A DNA stretch of 64,000 bases, taken from positions 186,001 to 250,000 of the forward strand of contig NZ_SRLH01000003.1 in assembly GCF_004745595.1 (NCBI RefSeq). Direction: 5' to 3'. Source of the DNA: Flavobacterium humi. GTDB lineage: Bacteria > Bacteroidota > Bacteroidia > Flavobacteriales > Flavobacteriaceae. This document shows, piece by piece, positions 7,106-15,735 of this stretch. The notes beneath the pieces are model-generated. The model did not search any database, was not told where the DNA came from, and worked only from the letters and a program-made list of their open reading frames with translations. A program made the translations under genes and the position numbers. Positions within the stretch are counted from its first letter, which is position 1; each line of letters begins with the position of its first letter.

Positions 7106-8587
7106 TTATTCTTTATCCGGGTTGTTCAGGACGCTGTTTTTCTTTCCGTATAAGAAATAAATAGCCAGTCCGATTACCAACCATCCGATCAGCCTTAACC
7201 AGTTTGTCCAGCCTAATCCGTAAATCATGGCAAGGCAAACCCCTACACCAAGGATTGGTACCAATGGAACGAAAGGTGTTTTGAATTCACGTTTCATTTC
7301 AGGATTGGTTTTTCTCAATACGATTACAGAAATACAAACCAGGATGAATGCGAATAGAGTTCCGATACTGGTCATATCACCAACAATGTCACCCGGCACG
7401 AAAGCGGCAAATAATCCCACAATAACCAGGATAACAAGATTCGCTTTGTAAGGTGTTTTATATTTTGAATGCAAGTCACCAAAGGCTTTTGGCAACAAAC
7501 CGTCTTTACCCATAGAATAAAATACTCTTGACTGTCCCAGCAACATTACCAGGATTACAGAAGAGAAACCAGCAAGGATAGCCACCGTTACAAATTGGGC
7601 CAGCCATGCATAATCTGTTCCCATTGCCGATGTGATTGCGTTGGCAACCGAAGCTTCTTTACCACCGGTTCTGAAAAACTCAACATTTTCAAGGCCTGTC
7701 AATACATGCGCAAAAAGAATATACAATACTGTACATACTGCTAATGATCCTAAAATCCCTATCGGCATATCGCGTTTTGGGTTTTTGGTTTCCTGTGCTG
7801 CCGTACTTACTGCATCAAATCCGATAAAGGCAAAAAATACGGTTCCGGCCGCTCCGAGAATCCCCATGATACCGCCGAACTTATGCCCGACACCATGTTC
7901 ATCCACAAAAACAGAAGTTTCAGGAATATATGGCGTATGGTTCGCAGGATTGATAAAATTCCATCCGAAAGCGATAATCATCACTACAATAGCCACTTTA
8001 ACTACTACAATGATACCGTTTACGAAAGCGGATTCCTGTGTTCCTTTTATCAGAAGCAAACTAATCGCTGCAACAATAAACAACGCAGGCAAATTAATGA
8101 TACCGCTCACTCCGTCTGCAGAAGTCTGAAAAGGTGAATGAGACCATTCGAAAGGAATGGGGCTCGTATGAAATACATTGACCAGCAGGTTATTGAGGTA
8201 TTCGCTCCAGGCAATCCCTACGGTTGCGGCTCCTACTGCATACTCCAAAATCAAATCCCAGCCAATAATCCATGCCAAAAGTTCCCCCATTGTCGCATAG
8301 GTATAAGTATAAGCACTTCCTGAAATTGGAATGGAAGAAGAAAGTTCGGCGTAACAAAGCCCTGCCAATGCACAGCCTATAGCCGCTACGATGAACCCAA
8401 TGGTTACCGATGGCCCTGCATTCTGTGCAGCTGCGGTAGCCGTTCTTACAAATAATCCGGCTCCGATGATCGCTCCTATCCCTAAAGCTACTAGTGACCA
8501 GGCCGTTAAAGTTCTTTTTAATCCTTTCTCAGATTCCGATGCTTCTGCCAGTAACAGTGTCAATGATTTTTTCTTCCAAATAGACAT
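7106..8587 (-). CDS. APC-family amino acid permease
   Basis: This 493-residue inner membrane protein has about 12-13 hydrophobic segments. The first holds the APC signature GIGAIIGAGLFVRTA near residue 37. The arrangement (LAGLCYAELSS, IGFDAVSTAAQETKNPKRDMP, LLGQSRVFYSMGKDGLLP) fits the cationic amino acid transporter / YfnA branch of APC secondary transporters; substrate cannot be told. An in-frame ATG exists upstream at 8644, but a consensus promoter (8616-8648) places the transcript start near 8610, so the start at 8587 (MSIWKKKSL) is chosen. It stands alone between two terminators or promoters. It may import amino acids for the neighbouring catabolic genes; that is inference. Confidence 0.9.
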   Translation of the reverse strand: MSIWKKKSLTLLLAEASESEKGLKRTLTAWSLVALGIGAIIGAGLFVRTATAAAQNAGPSVTIGFIVAAIGCALAGLCYAELSSSIPISGSAYTYTYATMGELLAWIIGWDLILEYAVGAATVGIAWSEYLNNLLVNVFHTSPIPFEWSHSPFQTSADGVSGIINLPALFIVAAISLLLIKGTQESAFVNGIIVVVKVAIVVMIIAFGWNFINPANHTPYIPETSVFVDEHGVGHKFGGIMGILGAAGTVFFAFIGFDAVSTAAQETKNPKRDMPIGILGSLAVCTVLYILFAHVLTGLENVEFFRTGGKEASVANAITSAMGTDYAWLAQFVTVAILAGFSSVILVMLLGQSRVFYSMGKDGLLPKAFGDLHSKYKTPYKANLVILVIVGLFAAFVPGDIVGDMTSIGTLFAFILVCISVIVLRKTNPEMKREFKTPFVPLVPILGVGVCLAMIYGLGWTNWLRLIGWLVIGLAIYFLYGKKNSVLNNPDKE

Positions 8588-8615
8588 AAAATATATTGTT
8601 TGGTTTTTAGTGTCC

Positions 8616-8648
8616 CAAAAATAGGCTTTTTTAAAAACATTCACACAA
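8616..8648 (-). promoter_or_regulatory. Promoter of the amino acid permease; decides its start codon
   Basis: On the minus strand, TTG (8646-8648) and TATTTTTG (8616-8623) are 22 bases apart. Transcription would begin around 8610, downstream of the more distal in-frame ATG at 8644. Confidence 0.6.
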
Positions 8649-8688
8649 AAAAATTGTTTTTCTGCTTTTTATTTAATAAAAAATTGTT

Positions 8689-10893
8689 TTAAAACCAAAA
8701 ACCGACGGTAAACCAAGTGTAGTGTTTTTTAGTTTCCGGCGACCAGCTGTGCTTCAGTTCAATTGGCCCGATAAAGGTTTCGATGCCGTAGCCCAAGCCA
8801 TATCCCGAATATTTAGGGTGCGAAATCCAGGCGTTGGTCTGGAATATTTCCCTACCGATATTGGCATAATTCGCCGTAAAATTCAAGTGGCTTTTCCTAA
8901 CGAACTCATAATCCAGGGTCATGCTCCCTTTGATGTAAGAACTCCCCGAAAGTTCCAGGAAATCATATCCGTAAAAATGACGGATATTGTTTATCTTGTT
9001 GAAACCGTAGCCTCCCAAAACGAAATCAAAAACGCTGTTCGTGTTTTTCTCCACATTAAAACCTCCTTCAGATTGCAGTTTTACGGCAATTTTCTTAAAA
9101 AAAGTGTGCACTATGGCCATATCTCCTTTAAAGGTTGAGAATTTCGAAAAATTGTTATTGTAATCTGTCGAAGAGAGGAACGATTGGAAATCCCCTAAAA
9201 AATACCAGCCTTTCTTCGGGAAATATTTATTATCGAAGGAATCGTATTTCAGGAACCCTACAACCGAAAGGTAATGGCTGTTATCAAAATACGTCGTGGT
9301 GTTTTGGATGGAATTAGAGGAAATTTTCATGAATTTATGTTCCACACCGGCACCGATCAGGAATTTTTGGGCAAAAATGGTCTGCAGGTACGCCTGGTTC
9401 GACAAATCGAGGTAATCCACATTGATGGAATTCAATCCCAGGTTCGAAAGCGTCATCCCGCCGTTGAAATCTGTTTTAGAGGTTTTGTTGAACTGCTGGA
9501 ATTTGGATTTGAAACCGAAACTCCAATGAAAACCATTGTCAATATAATAATCGAAGTTATATCGGATATTGTCCCCAAGGATAAAATCGAAAGAAGCCAC
9601 GTCATTCTTGATCAGTAATTTCTTTTTCGTGATATTGATCAGCCCTCCGGATTTGAACAGGTCATCATAATGCAGCCCTAGCTTGATAAAAGTTTTTACC
9701 GGGTTTTCACGGACTTCCAGGATCAGGTTGTCTTGGTTTTCGTTCTCCTTGGCCAGTTTGTAATTGATGGAACTGAAATTTTGAGTAGCATTCAGGTTGT
9801 TGATCCCGCTATGCAAATCGATATAACTGGTTTTCCTTTTGGGGTTGAACCTTAGTTTTCCCAGCACATACGATTTCGTATAATCCTTCAAACCTACAAC
9901 CTCAATATCTTTAATATTAAGACTATCGGCCAGTTTTGAATGTGTGGGCACGGCTTTATAATTAGTCCCTAAGGAATCCAGCCTGCCTTTAACCAATTTT
10001 GCCGCTTCCACCCCTTTGTTTATAATGGCTTCGCCCTGCTCGAATGAAATTACGGTAAATCCGTCAATGTTCGGTTTGATGTAAATATCGGTTTTGAGTT
10101 TCTTTTCCTTCATTTTCTGAAGCATCTGGAAGTTTGAGATTTGTACCAAAACTCCCGCGGCTCCTTTAATCTGGCTGCTGGTTTTCAAATCATCCTGGAC
10201 ATCGACCCCGATAATGATATCTGCTCCCATTTTCCGGACTTCTTCCACAGGATAGTTATTGGTAACCCCGCCATCTATATAATATTTGCCATTGATCTCC
10301 ACCGGGGAAAACAACGACGGGAAAGCGCTGCTGGCCAAAAGTGCCAAAGGCAAAGATCCTTTATTGAACACCACTTCCTCACCCGTTTCCACATTGGTGG
10401 CAATACACAAAAAAGGAATCTTAAGTTCGTTGAAATCCCGGATGTACCGGACGTTGTTCGTCAGCCTGCTGATTAGGTTATAGTTATACATCCCTTTTGA
10501 AATCCCTCTGGGTACCGAAATCCTGAGGTTTTGAAAAGGCAGCGTCAGGGCATATATCTCATCATTGTGTTTTTCGTAAAATGTCTTATTGTTCCTGGGC
10601 ACAAAATCCTGCAGCAATTCGTCAAAATTTGTCCCCCTGAAAATAGAATCCAGCTCTTTGGCCGTATATCCTGAAGCGTACAACCCGCCAATTATGGCCC
10701 CCATACTGGTCCCGCCGATATAATCGATCTTTATGCCTGCCTTTTCAATTTCCTTGAGCACGCCTATATGGGCCAGTCCTTTCGCACCGCCTCCGCTTAA
10801 AACCAATCCGATTTTGGGTTTATGCTCGGTATTCTGGGAAAAGGAAGCCGTAAAAAAAATGAAACATAAAAAAAACAGTACGGTTTTTTTCAT
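8689..10893 (-). CDS. Patatin-like phospholipase with outer membrane beta-barrel (PlpD-like)
   Basis: This 734-residue protein has a signal peptide ending near residue 19. A patatin domain follows, with the oxyanion loop GGGAKG (34-39), the nucleophile elbow GTSMG (Ser63) and the catalytic DGG (Asp207). A POTRA-like segment (about 305-390, IKDIEVVGLKDYTKSYVLGK) leads into a BamA/surface-antigen barrel that ends in the terminal-aromatic strand WFTVGFWF. This is the architecture of type Vd autotransporters such as PlpD, which have phospholipase A1 activity. The protein is probably anchored in the outer membrane. The gene starts one base after the uvrC stop, so the two share a message. Confidence 0.92.
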   Translation of the reverse strand: MKKTVLFFLCFIFFTASFSQNTEHKPKIGLVLSGGGAKGLAHIGVLKEIEKAGIKIDYIGGTSMGAIIGGLYASGYTAKELDSIFRGTNFDELLQDFVPRNNKTFYEKHNDEIYALTLPFQNLRISVPRGISKGMYNYNLISRLTNNVRYIRDFNELKIPFLCIATNVETGEEVVFNKGSLPLALLASSAFPSLFSPVEINGKYYIDGGVTNNYPVEEVRKMGADIIIGVDVQDDLKTSSQIKGAAGVLVQISNFQMLQKMKEKKLKTDIYIKPNIDGFTVISFEQGEAIINKGVEAAKLVKGRLDSLGTNYKAVPTHSKLADSLNIKDIEVVGLKDYTKSYVLGKLRFNPKRKTSYIDLHSGINNLNATQNFSSINYKLAKENENQDNLILEVRENPVKTFIKLGLHYDDLFKSGGLINITKKKLLIKNDVASFDFILGDNIRYNFDYYIDNGFHWSFGFKSKFQQFNKTSKTDFNGGMTLSNLGLNSINVDYLDLSNQAYLQTIFAQKFLIGAGVEHKFMKISSNSIQNTTTYFDNSHYLSVVGFLKYDSFDNKYFPKKGWYFLGDFQSFLSSTDYNNNFSKFSTFKGDMAIVHTFFKKIAVKLQSEGGFNVEKNTNSVFDFVLGGYGFNKINNIRHFYGYDFLELSGSSYIKGSMTLDYEFVRKSHLNFTANYANIGREIFQTNAWISHPKYSGYGLGYGIETFIGPIELKHSWSPETKKHYTWFTVGFWF

Positions 10894-10894
10894 T

Positions 10895-12700
10895 TTATTT
10901 AGATTGGTTTATTGCCTTGTAAAATTCGTAAATTTTTTTGGCTTTTGAAAGCCCGACCACAGCAGAAATTTCATTTTCCGAAGCTAATTTCAATCTTTTA
11001 ACGCTTTTGAAATGTTTTATTAATGTTTCCATGGTTTTTTCGCCAATTCCCGGAATGCTTTCAATGGAAGAATTCAGGGCCGATTTGCTGCGTTTGTCCC
11101 GATGGAAGGTAATCCCGAAACGGTGTGCTTCATTACGCAGCTGCTGGATTACTTTTAGCGTTTCCGATTTTTTGTCCAGGTACAGCGGCGCCGAATCCCC
11201 CGGATAGAACAGTTCCTCCAGCCGTTTGGCAATCCCTACAATGGCTATTTTTCCGCGCAGCCCCAAATCATCCATGCTTTTTAAGGCCGATGACAGCTGC
11301 CCTTTTCCTCCGTCAATGATTATGAGTTGTGGCAAGGGCTGGTTTTCGTCCAAAAGGCGTTTGTACCTTCTGTACACCACTTCTTCCATAGAGGCAAAAT
11401 CATTAGGCCCGTCTACGGTTTTGATGTTGAAATGGCGGTAATCCTTTTTGCTCGGTTTCCCATCCTTAAAAACCACACAGGCAGCCACGGGGTTTGTACC
11501 CTGGATATTCGAGTTATCGAAGCACTCAATATGCCTCGGCTCGACCGAAAGGCGCAAATCCTTCTGCATCTGGGCCATAATCCGGTTCGTATGGCGGTCC
11601 GGATCCACAATCTGCAGTTGCTTGAGCTGGTCCATCCTGTAAAATTTCGCATTGCGCTGGGAAAGTTCCAGGATTTGCTTTTTATCGCCCAATTGCGGAA
11701 TTGTGATTTTCAGGTTAGCCCCTACTTCCACCTCAAAAGGCACTATTATTTCTTTGGACAAAAGATTGAAACGCTCCCGAAGCTCCACAATAGCAAGTTC
11801 CAACAGTTCTTTATCGGTTTCATCAAGTTTCTTCTTGATTTCCATGGTATGGGAACGGATAATCGACCCGTGGGATATTTGCAGGAAGTTGACAAAAGCG
11901 GCACTTTCATCCGATATAATCGAAAACACATCAATATTCGATATTTTAGGGTTGAGGATTGTTGACCTGGACTGATAATTTTCTAGCACTTCTATTTTTT
12001 CCTTGATTTGCTGGGCCTGTTCGAACTTCATCTCTGTGGCCAGTACGGTCATCTGCTTTTTGAAATCTTTAAGGCTTTCCTTAAAATTCCCCTTGAGGAT
12101 TTCCCGGATCGCCTGGACTTGCTTTTGGTAGTCTTCCAGAGATTCGAGCCCTTCGCAAGGACCTTTGCAATTCCCGATATGGTATTCCAGGCATACTTTG
12201 AATTTGCCCGAATCAATATTGGCCTTGCTCAAATCATAATTGCAGGTACGCAACGGATACAGTTCCTTGATCAAATCCAGGATAGTATGCACCGTTTTAA
12301 AGCTGGTATAAGGCCCGAAATATTCCGAACCGTCCTTGATCATTTTGCGGGTAGAGAATATCCTTGGGAAGCGTTCGTTCTTGATGCAAATCCACGGATA
12401 GGTCTTGTCATCGCGCAACAGTACGTTATAACGCGGCTGCAGCGTCTTGATCAGGTTGTTCTCCAGCAGGAGCGCATCGGTTTCGGTGGGAACGACAATG
12501 TGTTTTATGGAAACGATCTTCTTGACCAGGACATTGGTCTTGGCGTTATCATGGATTTTATTAAAATAAGAACCTACCCTTTTCCTGAGGTTGATGGCCT
12601 TGCCCACATACAGGATTTTCCCTTCTTTGTCATAATACTGGTACACGCCCGGATTGTCCGGCAAGGATTGGATTTGGAGTTCTAAGGCAGAAATGGTCAT
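10895..12700 (-). CDS. uvrC: Excinuclease ABC subunit C
   Basis: This 601-residue protein makes both incisions around bulky DNA lesions after UvrA and UvrB have loaded. Domains in order are the GIY-YIG nuclease (about 14-95, with GVYQYYDKEGKILYVGKA), the UvrB-interacting UVR helix pair near 205-240, the RNase H-like nuclease (from about 380, IECFDNSNIQGTNPVAA) and tandem helix-hairpin-helix (SIPGIGEKTMETLIKHF) at the C-terminus. Length is normal. Four cysteines near residues 152-180 form a CxnCxxxxC-type cluster like the iron-sulphur site reported in UvrC proteins. It leads a two-gene operon with the patatin-like gene. A consensus promoter lies at 12723-12755. Confidence 0.96.
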   Translation of the reverse strand: MTISALELQIQSLPDNPGVYQYYDKEGKILYVGKAINLRKRVGSYFNKIHDNAKTNVLVKKIVSIKHIVVPTETDALLLENNLIKTLQPRYNVLLRDDKTYPWICIKNERFPRIFSTRKMIKDGSEYFGPYTSFKTVHTILDLIKELYPLRTCNYDLSKANIDSGKFKVCLEYHIGNCKGPCEGLESLEDYQKQVQAIREILKGNFKESLKDFKKQMTVLATEMKFEQAQQIKEKIEVLENYQSRSTILNPKISNIDVFSIISDESAAFVNFLQISHGSIIRSHTMEIKKKLDETDKELLELAIVELRERFNLLSKEIIVPFEVEVGANLKITIPQLGDKKQILELSQRNAKFYRMDQLKQLQIVDPDRHTNRIMAQMQKDLRLSVEPRHIECFDNSNIQGTNPVAACVVFKDGKPSKKDYRHFNIKTVDGPNDFASMEEVVYRRYKRLLDENQPLPQLIIIDGGKGQLSSALKSMDDLGLRGKIAIVGIAKRLEELFYPGDSAPLYLDKKSETLKVIQQLRNEAHRFGITFHRDKRSKSALNSSIESIPGIGEKTMETLIKHFKSVKRLKLASENEISAVVGLSKAKKIYEFYKAINQSK

Positions 12701-12722
12701 GGAAGTCTGGAATGTTATGTTC

Positions 12723-12755
12723 CAAATTTACGAAATAATTAAACCCGTGCCACAA
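12723..12755 (-). promoter_or_regulatory. Promoter of uvrC
   Basis: On the minus strand, TTG (12753-12755) and TAAATTTG (12723-12730) are 22 bases apart. The region also holds the divergent start of the next plus-strand gene. Confidence 0.55.
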
Positions 12756-12826
12756 AGCATTTCTGTAAATACATTTTGATGACCCGTTATAACCGATATT
12801 TTTTTACTTTAGCCTTTTACGCTGTT

Positions 12827-13801
12827 ATGACCTACAAAAATGATATTTTAACGATCCTCAAGGAAACCGTTTTACCCGGGGAAAGCAAGACCATCAACAT
12901 GGAAATTGCCAAACTCCACACCATGACCAAACTGAAAATCCCAATTATTGTGGAACGTTCCAAAATCCCGGGGCCAACAATCCTGCTTTCGGCCGGGTTG
13001 CACGGTGATGAGATTAACGGTGTTGAAATTGTCCGCCAGCTGATTGTACAGAAAATCAATAAACCCAAAACCGGTACCATTATATGTATCCCGGTTATCA
13101 ATATTTTCGGGTTCGTCAACCAAACCAGGGAATTTCCCGACGGAAGGGACCTAAACCGCGTATTCCCGGGAAGCAAAACAGGATCCCTGGCCAGTAGGTT
13201 TGCCTATTTCCTACTCAAGGAAATCATCCCGCATGTGGATTATGCCATAGATTTCCATGCCGGAGGCGCCAGCCGCTTTAATGTGGCACAGGTCCGCATT
13301 GTCCCGGACAACCCTGAACTCAAAGCACTTGCCGATGTATTCCACGCGCCTTTTGCCTTATATTCGAAAAACATCAACGGCTCGTTCCGGAATTCCTGCG
13401 ACAAATTAGGTGTGAAGATGCTGTTGTTTGAAGGCGGAAAATCCATCGACATCAACGAAGATATTACCAAGCAAGGTGTAGAAGGGGTCAAACGCGTATT
13501 ACAGCATTTTGGAATGCTCAACAACCGCAAAAAAGCAGCCGCACCTGAAACCAAAACGATTTACATCGAAAAATCAAGCTGGGTCAGGGCCAAATATTCC
13601 GGCATGTTCCACGGCCATACGCTGGTAGGCCATTTTGTGGAAAAAGGAAGCATATTGGCCACCATTTCAGATCCATATGGCAAAATCGAGCATAAAGTAA
13701 AAGCGCCCAATTCCGGCTATGTCATCAATGTAAACGATGCCCCGATTGTGTATCAGGGTGATGCCATTTATCATATTTCAACTGTTTTGGCCCATGAATA
13801 A
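12827..13801 (+). CDS. Succinylglutamate desuccinylase / aspartoacylase family zinc hydrolase
   Basis: This 324-residue protein is of the M14-like AstE/ASPA family. The zinc site is visible as GLHGDEINGVE (H-x-x-E, near residue 63) and DYAIDFHAGG (His near 144). The C-terminal 70 residues look like a small biotinyl/lipoyl-like fold (EKGSILATISDPYG), as in the wider subfamily that removes acyl groups from amino acids. Substrate is unknown. The upstream in-frame ATG at 12776 would add 17 poorly conserved residues, so MTYKND at 12827 is taken. Its last codons overlap the next gene by 8 bases (ATGAATAA), implying translational coupling. Confidence 0.85.
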   Translation: MTYKNDILTILKETVLPGESKTINMEIAKLHTMTKLKIPIIVERSKIPGPTILLSAGLHGDEINGVEIVRQLIVQKINKPKTGTIICIPVINIFGFVNQTREFPDGRDLNRVFPGSKTGSLASRFAYFLLKEIIPHVDYAIDFHAGGASRFNVAQVRIVPDNPELKALADVFHAPFALYSKNINGSFRNSCDKLGVKMLLFEGGKSIDINEDITKQGVEGVKRVLQHFGMLNNRKKAAAPETKTIYIEKSSWVRAKYSGMFHGHTLVGHFVEKGSILATISDPYGKIEHKVKAPNSGYVINVNDAPIVYQGDAIYHISTVLAHE

Positions 13802-14357
13802 GAAAGAATTAAGACTGGAATATAAGGCCCGAAGGCAAAAACTCACATTCGATGAGACCGAACAAATGAGCCTGGCCATAGCCAATAAAGTCCTGTCATT
13901 GGATATTTGGGAGAAAAACTACTTCCATATTTTCCTTCCCATAGAAGAACAGAAAGAAGTGAATACCGAATACATCCTGCATTTACTGTCCGGAAAAGAT
14001 AAGGAAACGGTTATTTCCAAATCTGATTTCCAAACCCGGCACATGACACATTTCCTCCTAACCGATTCTACCAAAATCAGGAAAAACCAATACAATATTC
14101 CGGAACCCGTAGATGGCATAGAAGTCCCTCCTACAAAAATCGATGTTGTTTTCGTACCGCTTTTGGCCTTTGACAGGCAAGGGCACCGGGTAGGCTATGG
14201 CAAGGGTTTTTATGATCTTTTTTTCTCCGGATGCAGGGAAGATGTGATTAAGGTCGGCCTTTCATATTTTGGCCCTGAAAATACTATAGACGGTATTTTC
14301 GATTGGGACGTCCGGTTGGATTTTTGTGTCACTCCCGATAGGATTTATGAATTTTAA
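13794..14357 (+). CDS. 5-formyltetrahydrofolate cyclo-ligase
   Basis: This 187-residue cytosolic enzyme uses ATP to turn 5-formyl-THF into 5,10-methenyl-THF and so salvages a folate dead end. The family pattern is clear: N-terminal KKELRLEYKARR, then the substrate and ATP loop VFVPLLAFDRQGHRVGYGKGFYDLF near residues 120-143. The upstream ATG at 13737 lies inside the previous gene; MNKKELR at 13794 is the natural start and overlaps the preceding stop by 8 bases. It is followed 27 bases later by a small lipoprotein gene, then a terminator, which suggests a three-gene transcript. Confidence 0.93.
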   Translation: MNKKELRLEYKARRQKLTFDETEQMSLAIANKVLSLDIWEKNYFHIFLPIEEQKEVNTEYILHLLSGKDKETVISKSDFQTRHMTHFLLTDSTKIRKNQYNIPEPVDGIEVPPTKIDVVFVPLLAFDRQGHRVGYGKGFYDLFFSGCREDVIKVGLSYFGPENTIDGIFDWDVRLDFCVTPDRIYEF

Positions 14358-14384
14358 TTTTATATTCGCTTAAATTTAATACCA

Positions 14385-14615
14385 ATGAAAAATTCAAAAC
14401 CCCATTTTATCATTTTTCTTGTTACTTTTTTAGTGGCTTCCTTAGGATTGACAAGTTGTGTCGTGCACGAACATCATCCGCACAGGCACAGGACCGTTAT
14501 CGTGAAAGAGAAAAGGATTCCTCCAGGCCAGGCCAAGAAAAGGCACGGAGACAGAAGTGCCAGGGACCATGCGCCGGGGCATCGCAAAAAAGACAAGATT
14601 ATCATTATCGAGTAA
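14385..14615 (+). CDS. Small basic lipoprotein of unknown function
   Basis: This 76-residue protein has a hydrophobic signal ending in LGLTSC (lipobox Cys 25). A mature part of about 50 residues is rich in His, Arg and Lys (HEHHPHRHR near 28-36). The histidine cluster might bind metal, but that is only suggested by composition. Function is not known. It ends directly before a strong terminator, so it is the last gene of its transcript. Confidence 0.7.
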   Translation: MKNSKPHFIIFLVTFLVASLGLTSCVVHEHHPHRHRTVIVKEKRIPPGQAKKRHGDRSARDHAPGHRKKDKIIIIE

Positions 14616-14616
14616 T

Positions 14617-14647
14617 AAAAAACCACGCTTTCCGGCGTGGTTTTTTT
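14617..14647 (+). terminator. Intrinsic terminator
   Basis: The stem AAAAAACCACGC / GCGTGGTTTTTT is followed by a T-run. It closes the plus-strand unit ending at 14615 and also works towards lspA. Confidence 0.9.
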
Positions 14648-14667
14648 ATATAGTTGCGTTTCCTTAA

Positions 14668-15264
14668 TTATTTCGAAAATGCTTTTTTATTGAATACAAT
14701 CAGTATCCCAACTCCTGTTGATATGGCTACATCTGCCACATTGAAGATGGCATTAAAGAACGTGAAATGCTTCCCACCCCAAATAGGCAGCCAATCCGGA
14801 AATTGTGCGTCCTGGATGATCGGGAAATAAAACATATCGACTACTTTTCCGTAAAACCAGGATCCGTAAGGCTTATCGCTAAATAATGTGGCCACTTCGT
14901 AGGTACTGTCATTAAAAATCCTTCCGTAAAAAACCGAATCAATGATATTCCCGAAAGCTCCGGCCAGGATCAATGCAATAGCGACCAAAAGAATGTTGGA
15001 CGCTTTATTCTTATAGGAACTGTGCAGCCAATACCCAATACACCCAACGGCAATAATCCTGAAAGTGGTAAGGATCAGTTTGCCGTAAATGCCAGGCAAT
15101 TCCACACCCCATGCCATTCCTTCGTTTTCAATAAACAATATTTTAAACCAATTGAACACTTTTACTTCTTCATGCAGCAGGAAATGTGTTTTTACATATA
15201 TTTTTGAAACCTGGTCTACCAATAAAACCAGGAAAACGATGAAATAGGCTTTTTTTAAATTCAT
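14668..15264 (-). CDS. lspA: Signal peptidase II (lipoprotein signal peptidase)
   Basis: This 198-residue inner membrane aspartyl protease cleaves the signal peptide of lipidated prolipoproteins. Four hydrophobic helices are visible. The two catalytic aspartates lie in GNIIDSVFYGRIF (Asp109) and FNVADVAISTG (Asp178), with the family motif VDQVSKIYVK at 16-25. It is about 30 residues longer than E. coli LspA because of an extra loop between the two aspartates, common in Bacteroidetes. The window encodes many lipoproteins that would be its substrates. It follows the DksA-like gene after 84 bases that hold a terminator and a -7 box, so it likely has its own promoter. Confidence 0.95.
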   Translation of the reverse strand: MNLKKAYFIVFLVLLVDQVSKIYVKTHFLLHEEVKVFNWFKILFIENEGMAWGVELPGIYGKLILTTFRIIAVGCIGYWLHSSYKNKASNILLVAIALILAGAFGNIIDSVFYGRIFNDSTYEVATLFSDKPYGSWFYGKVVDMFYFPIIQDAQFPDWLPIWGGKHFTFFNAIFNVADVAISTGVGILIVFNKKAFSK

Positions 15265-15283
15265 TTTTTAAAATTTGATGTCA

Positions 15284-15291
15284 CAAAAATA
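15284..15291 (-). promoter_or_regulatory. -7 box for lspA
   Basis: TATTTTTG on the minus strand lies 20 bases upstream of lspA. No clear TTG was found at the expected -33 position. Confidence 0.4.
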
Positions 15292-15305
15292 AACATTCTT
15301 ACATA

Positions 15306-15332
15306 AAAAACGCCCCTAAAAAGGAGCGTTTA
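15306..15332 (-). terminator. Intrinsic terminator after the DksA-like gene
   Basis: The hairpin TAAACGCTCC / AGGGGCGTTTTTT on the minus strand is followed by a short T-run. Confidence 0.65.
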
Positions 15333-15348
15333 GTTATTTAATGAAAGT

Positions 15349-15729
15349 TTATCGCTGCAGGTTTTTCGCTTCAATACTCATAGTCGCGTGCGGAACCAGT
15401 TTCAACCTTTCCTTGTTGATCAGTTTTCCGGTTACTTTGCAAATGCCGTAGGTTTTGTTTTCAATACGCACCAATGCATTCTTCAAATCGCGGATGAATT
15501 TCTCCTGACGGATAGCAAGCTGTGAGTTAGCCTCTTTAGACATAGTTTCGCTTCCTTCTTCGAATGCCTTGAATGTTGGCGATGTATCATCGGTTCCGTT
15601 ATTCAGGTCGTTTAGGTAAGCGCTTCTTATTAAATCTAAATCGTTTTTCGCTTTGTCTAGTTTTTTCAAGATCAATTCTTTGAATTCAGCCAAATCTGCA
15701 TCTGAGAATCTTATTTGTTCTTCTACCAT
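15349..15729 (-). CDS. DksA/TraR family protein with a degenerate zinc finger
   Basis: This 126-residue protein has an N-terminal coiled coil (about 10-95) and a C-terminal region aligned with the DksA/TraR zinc finger (YGICKVTGKLINKERLKLVPHAT). DksA-type proteins enter the RNA polymerase secondary channel and tune transcription with ppGpp. Canonical members have four cysteines; here only Cys97 remains, so zinc binding by that site is unlikely. The acidic residues at the coiled-coil tip (around NDLNNGTDDTSP) are present. Its start is 6 bases after the ileS stop, so it is co-transcribed with ileS. This Cys-poor version seems typical of the phylum, though that was not checked here. Confidence 0.85.
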   Translation of the reverse strand: MVEEQIRFSDADLAEFKELILKKLDKAKNDLDLIRSAYLNDLNNGTDDTSPTFKAFEEGSETMSKEANSQLAIRQEKFIRDLKNALVRIENKTYGICKVTGKLINKERLKLVPHATMSIEAKNLQR

Positions 15730-15735
15730 AATTTC

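Noticed and set aside
8588..8644. Longer N-terminus of the amino acid permease
   Set aside because: A consensus promoter would start the transcript downstream of that ATG, and the added residues do not resemble the family.
11327..11965. Long plus-strand frame (212 codons) opposite uvrC
   Set aside because: Composition is not protein-like and the minus strand holds a full uvrC with all domains.
12776..12826. Upstream start of the aspartoacylase-family gene
   Set aside because: It overlaps the divergent promoter region and adds non-family residues.
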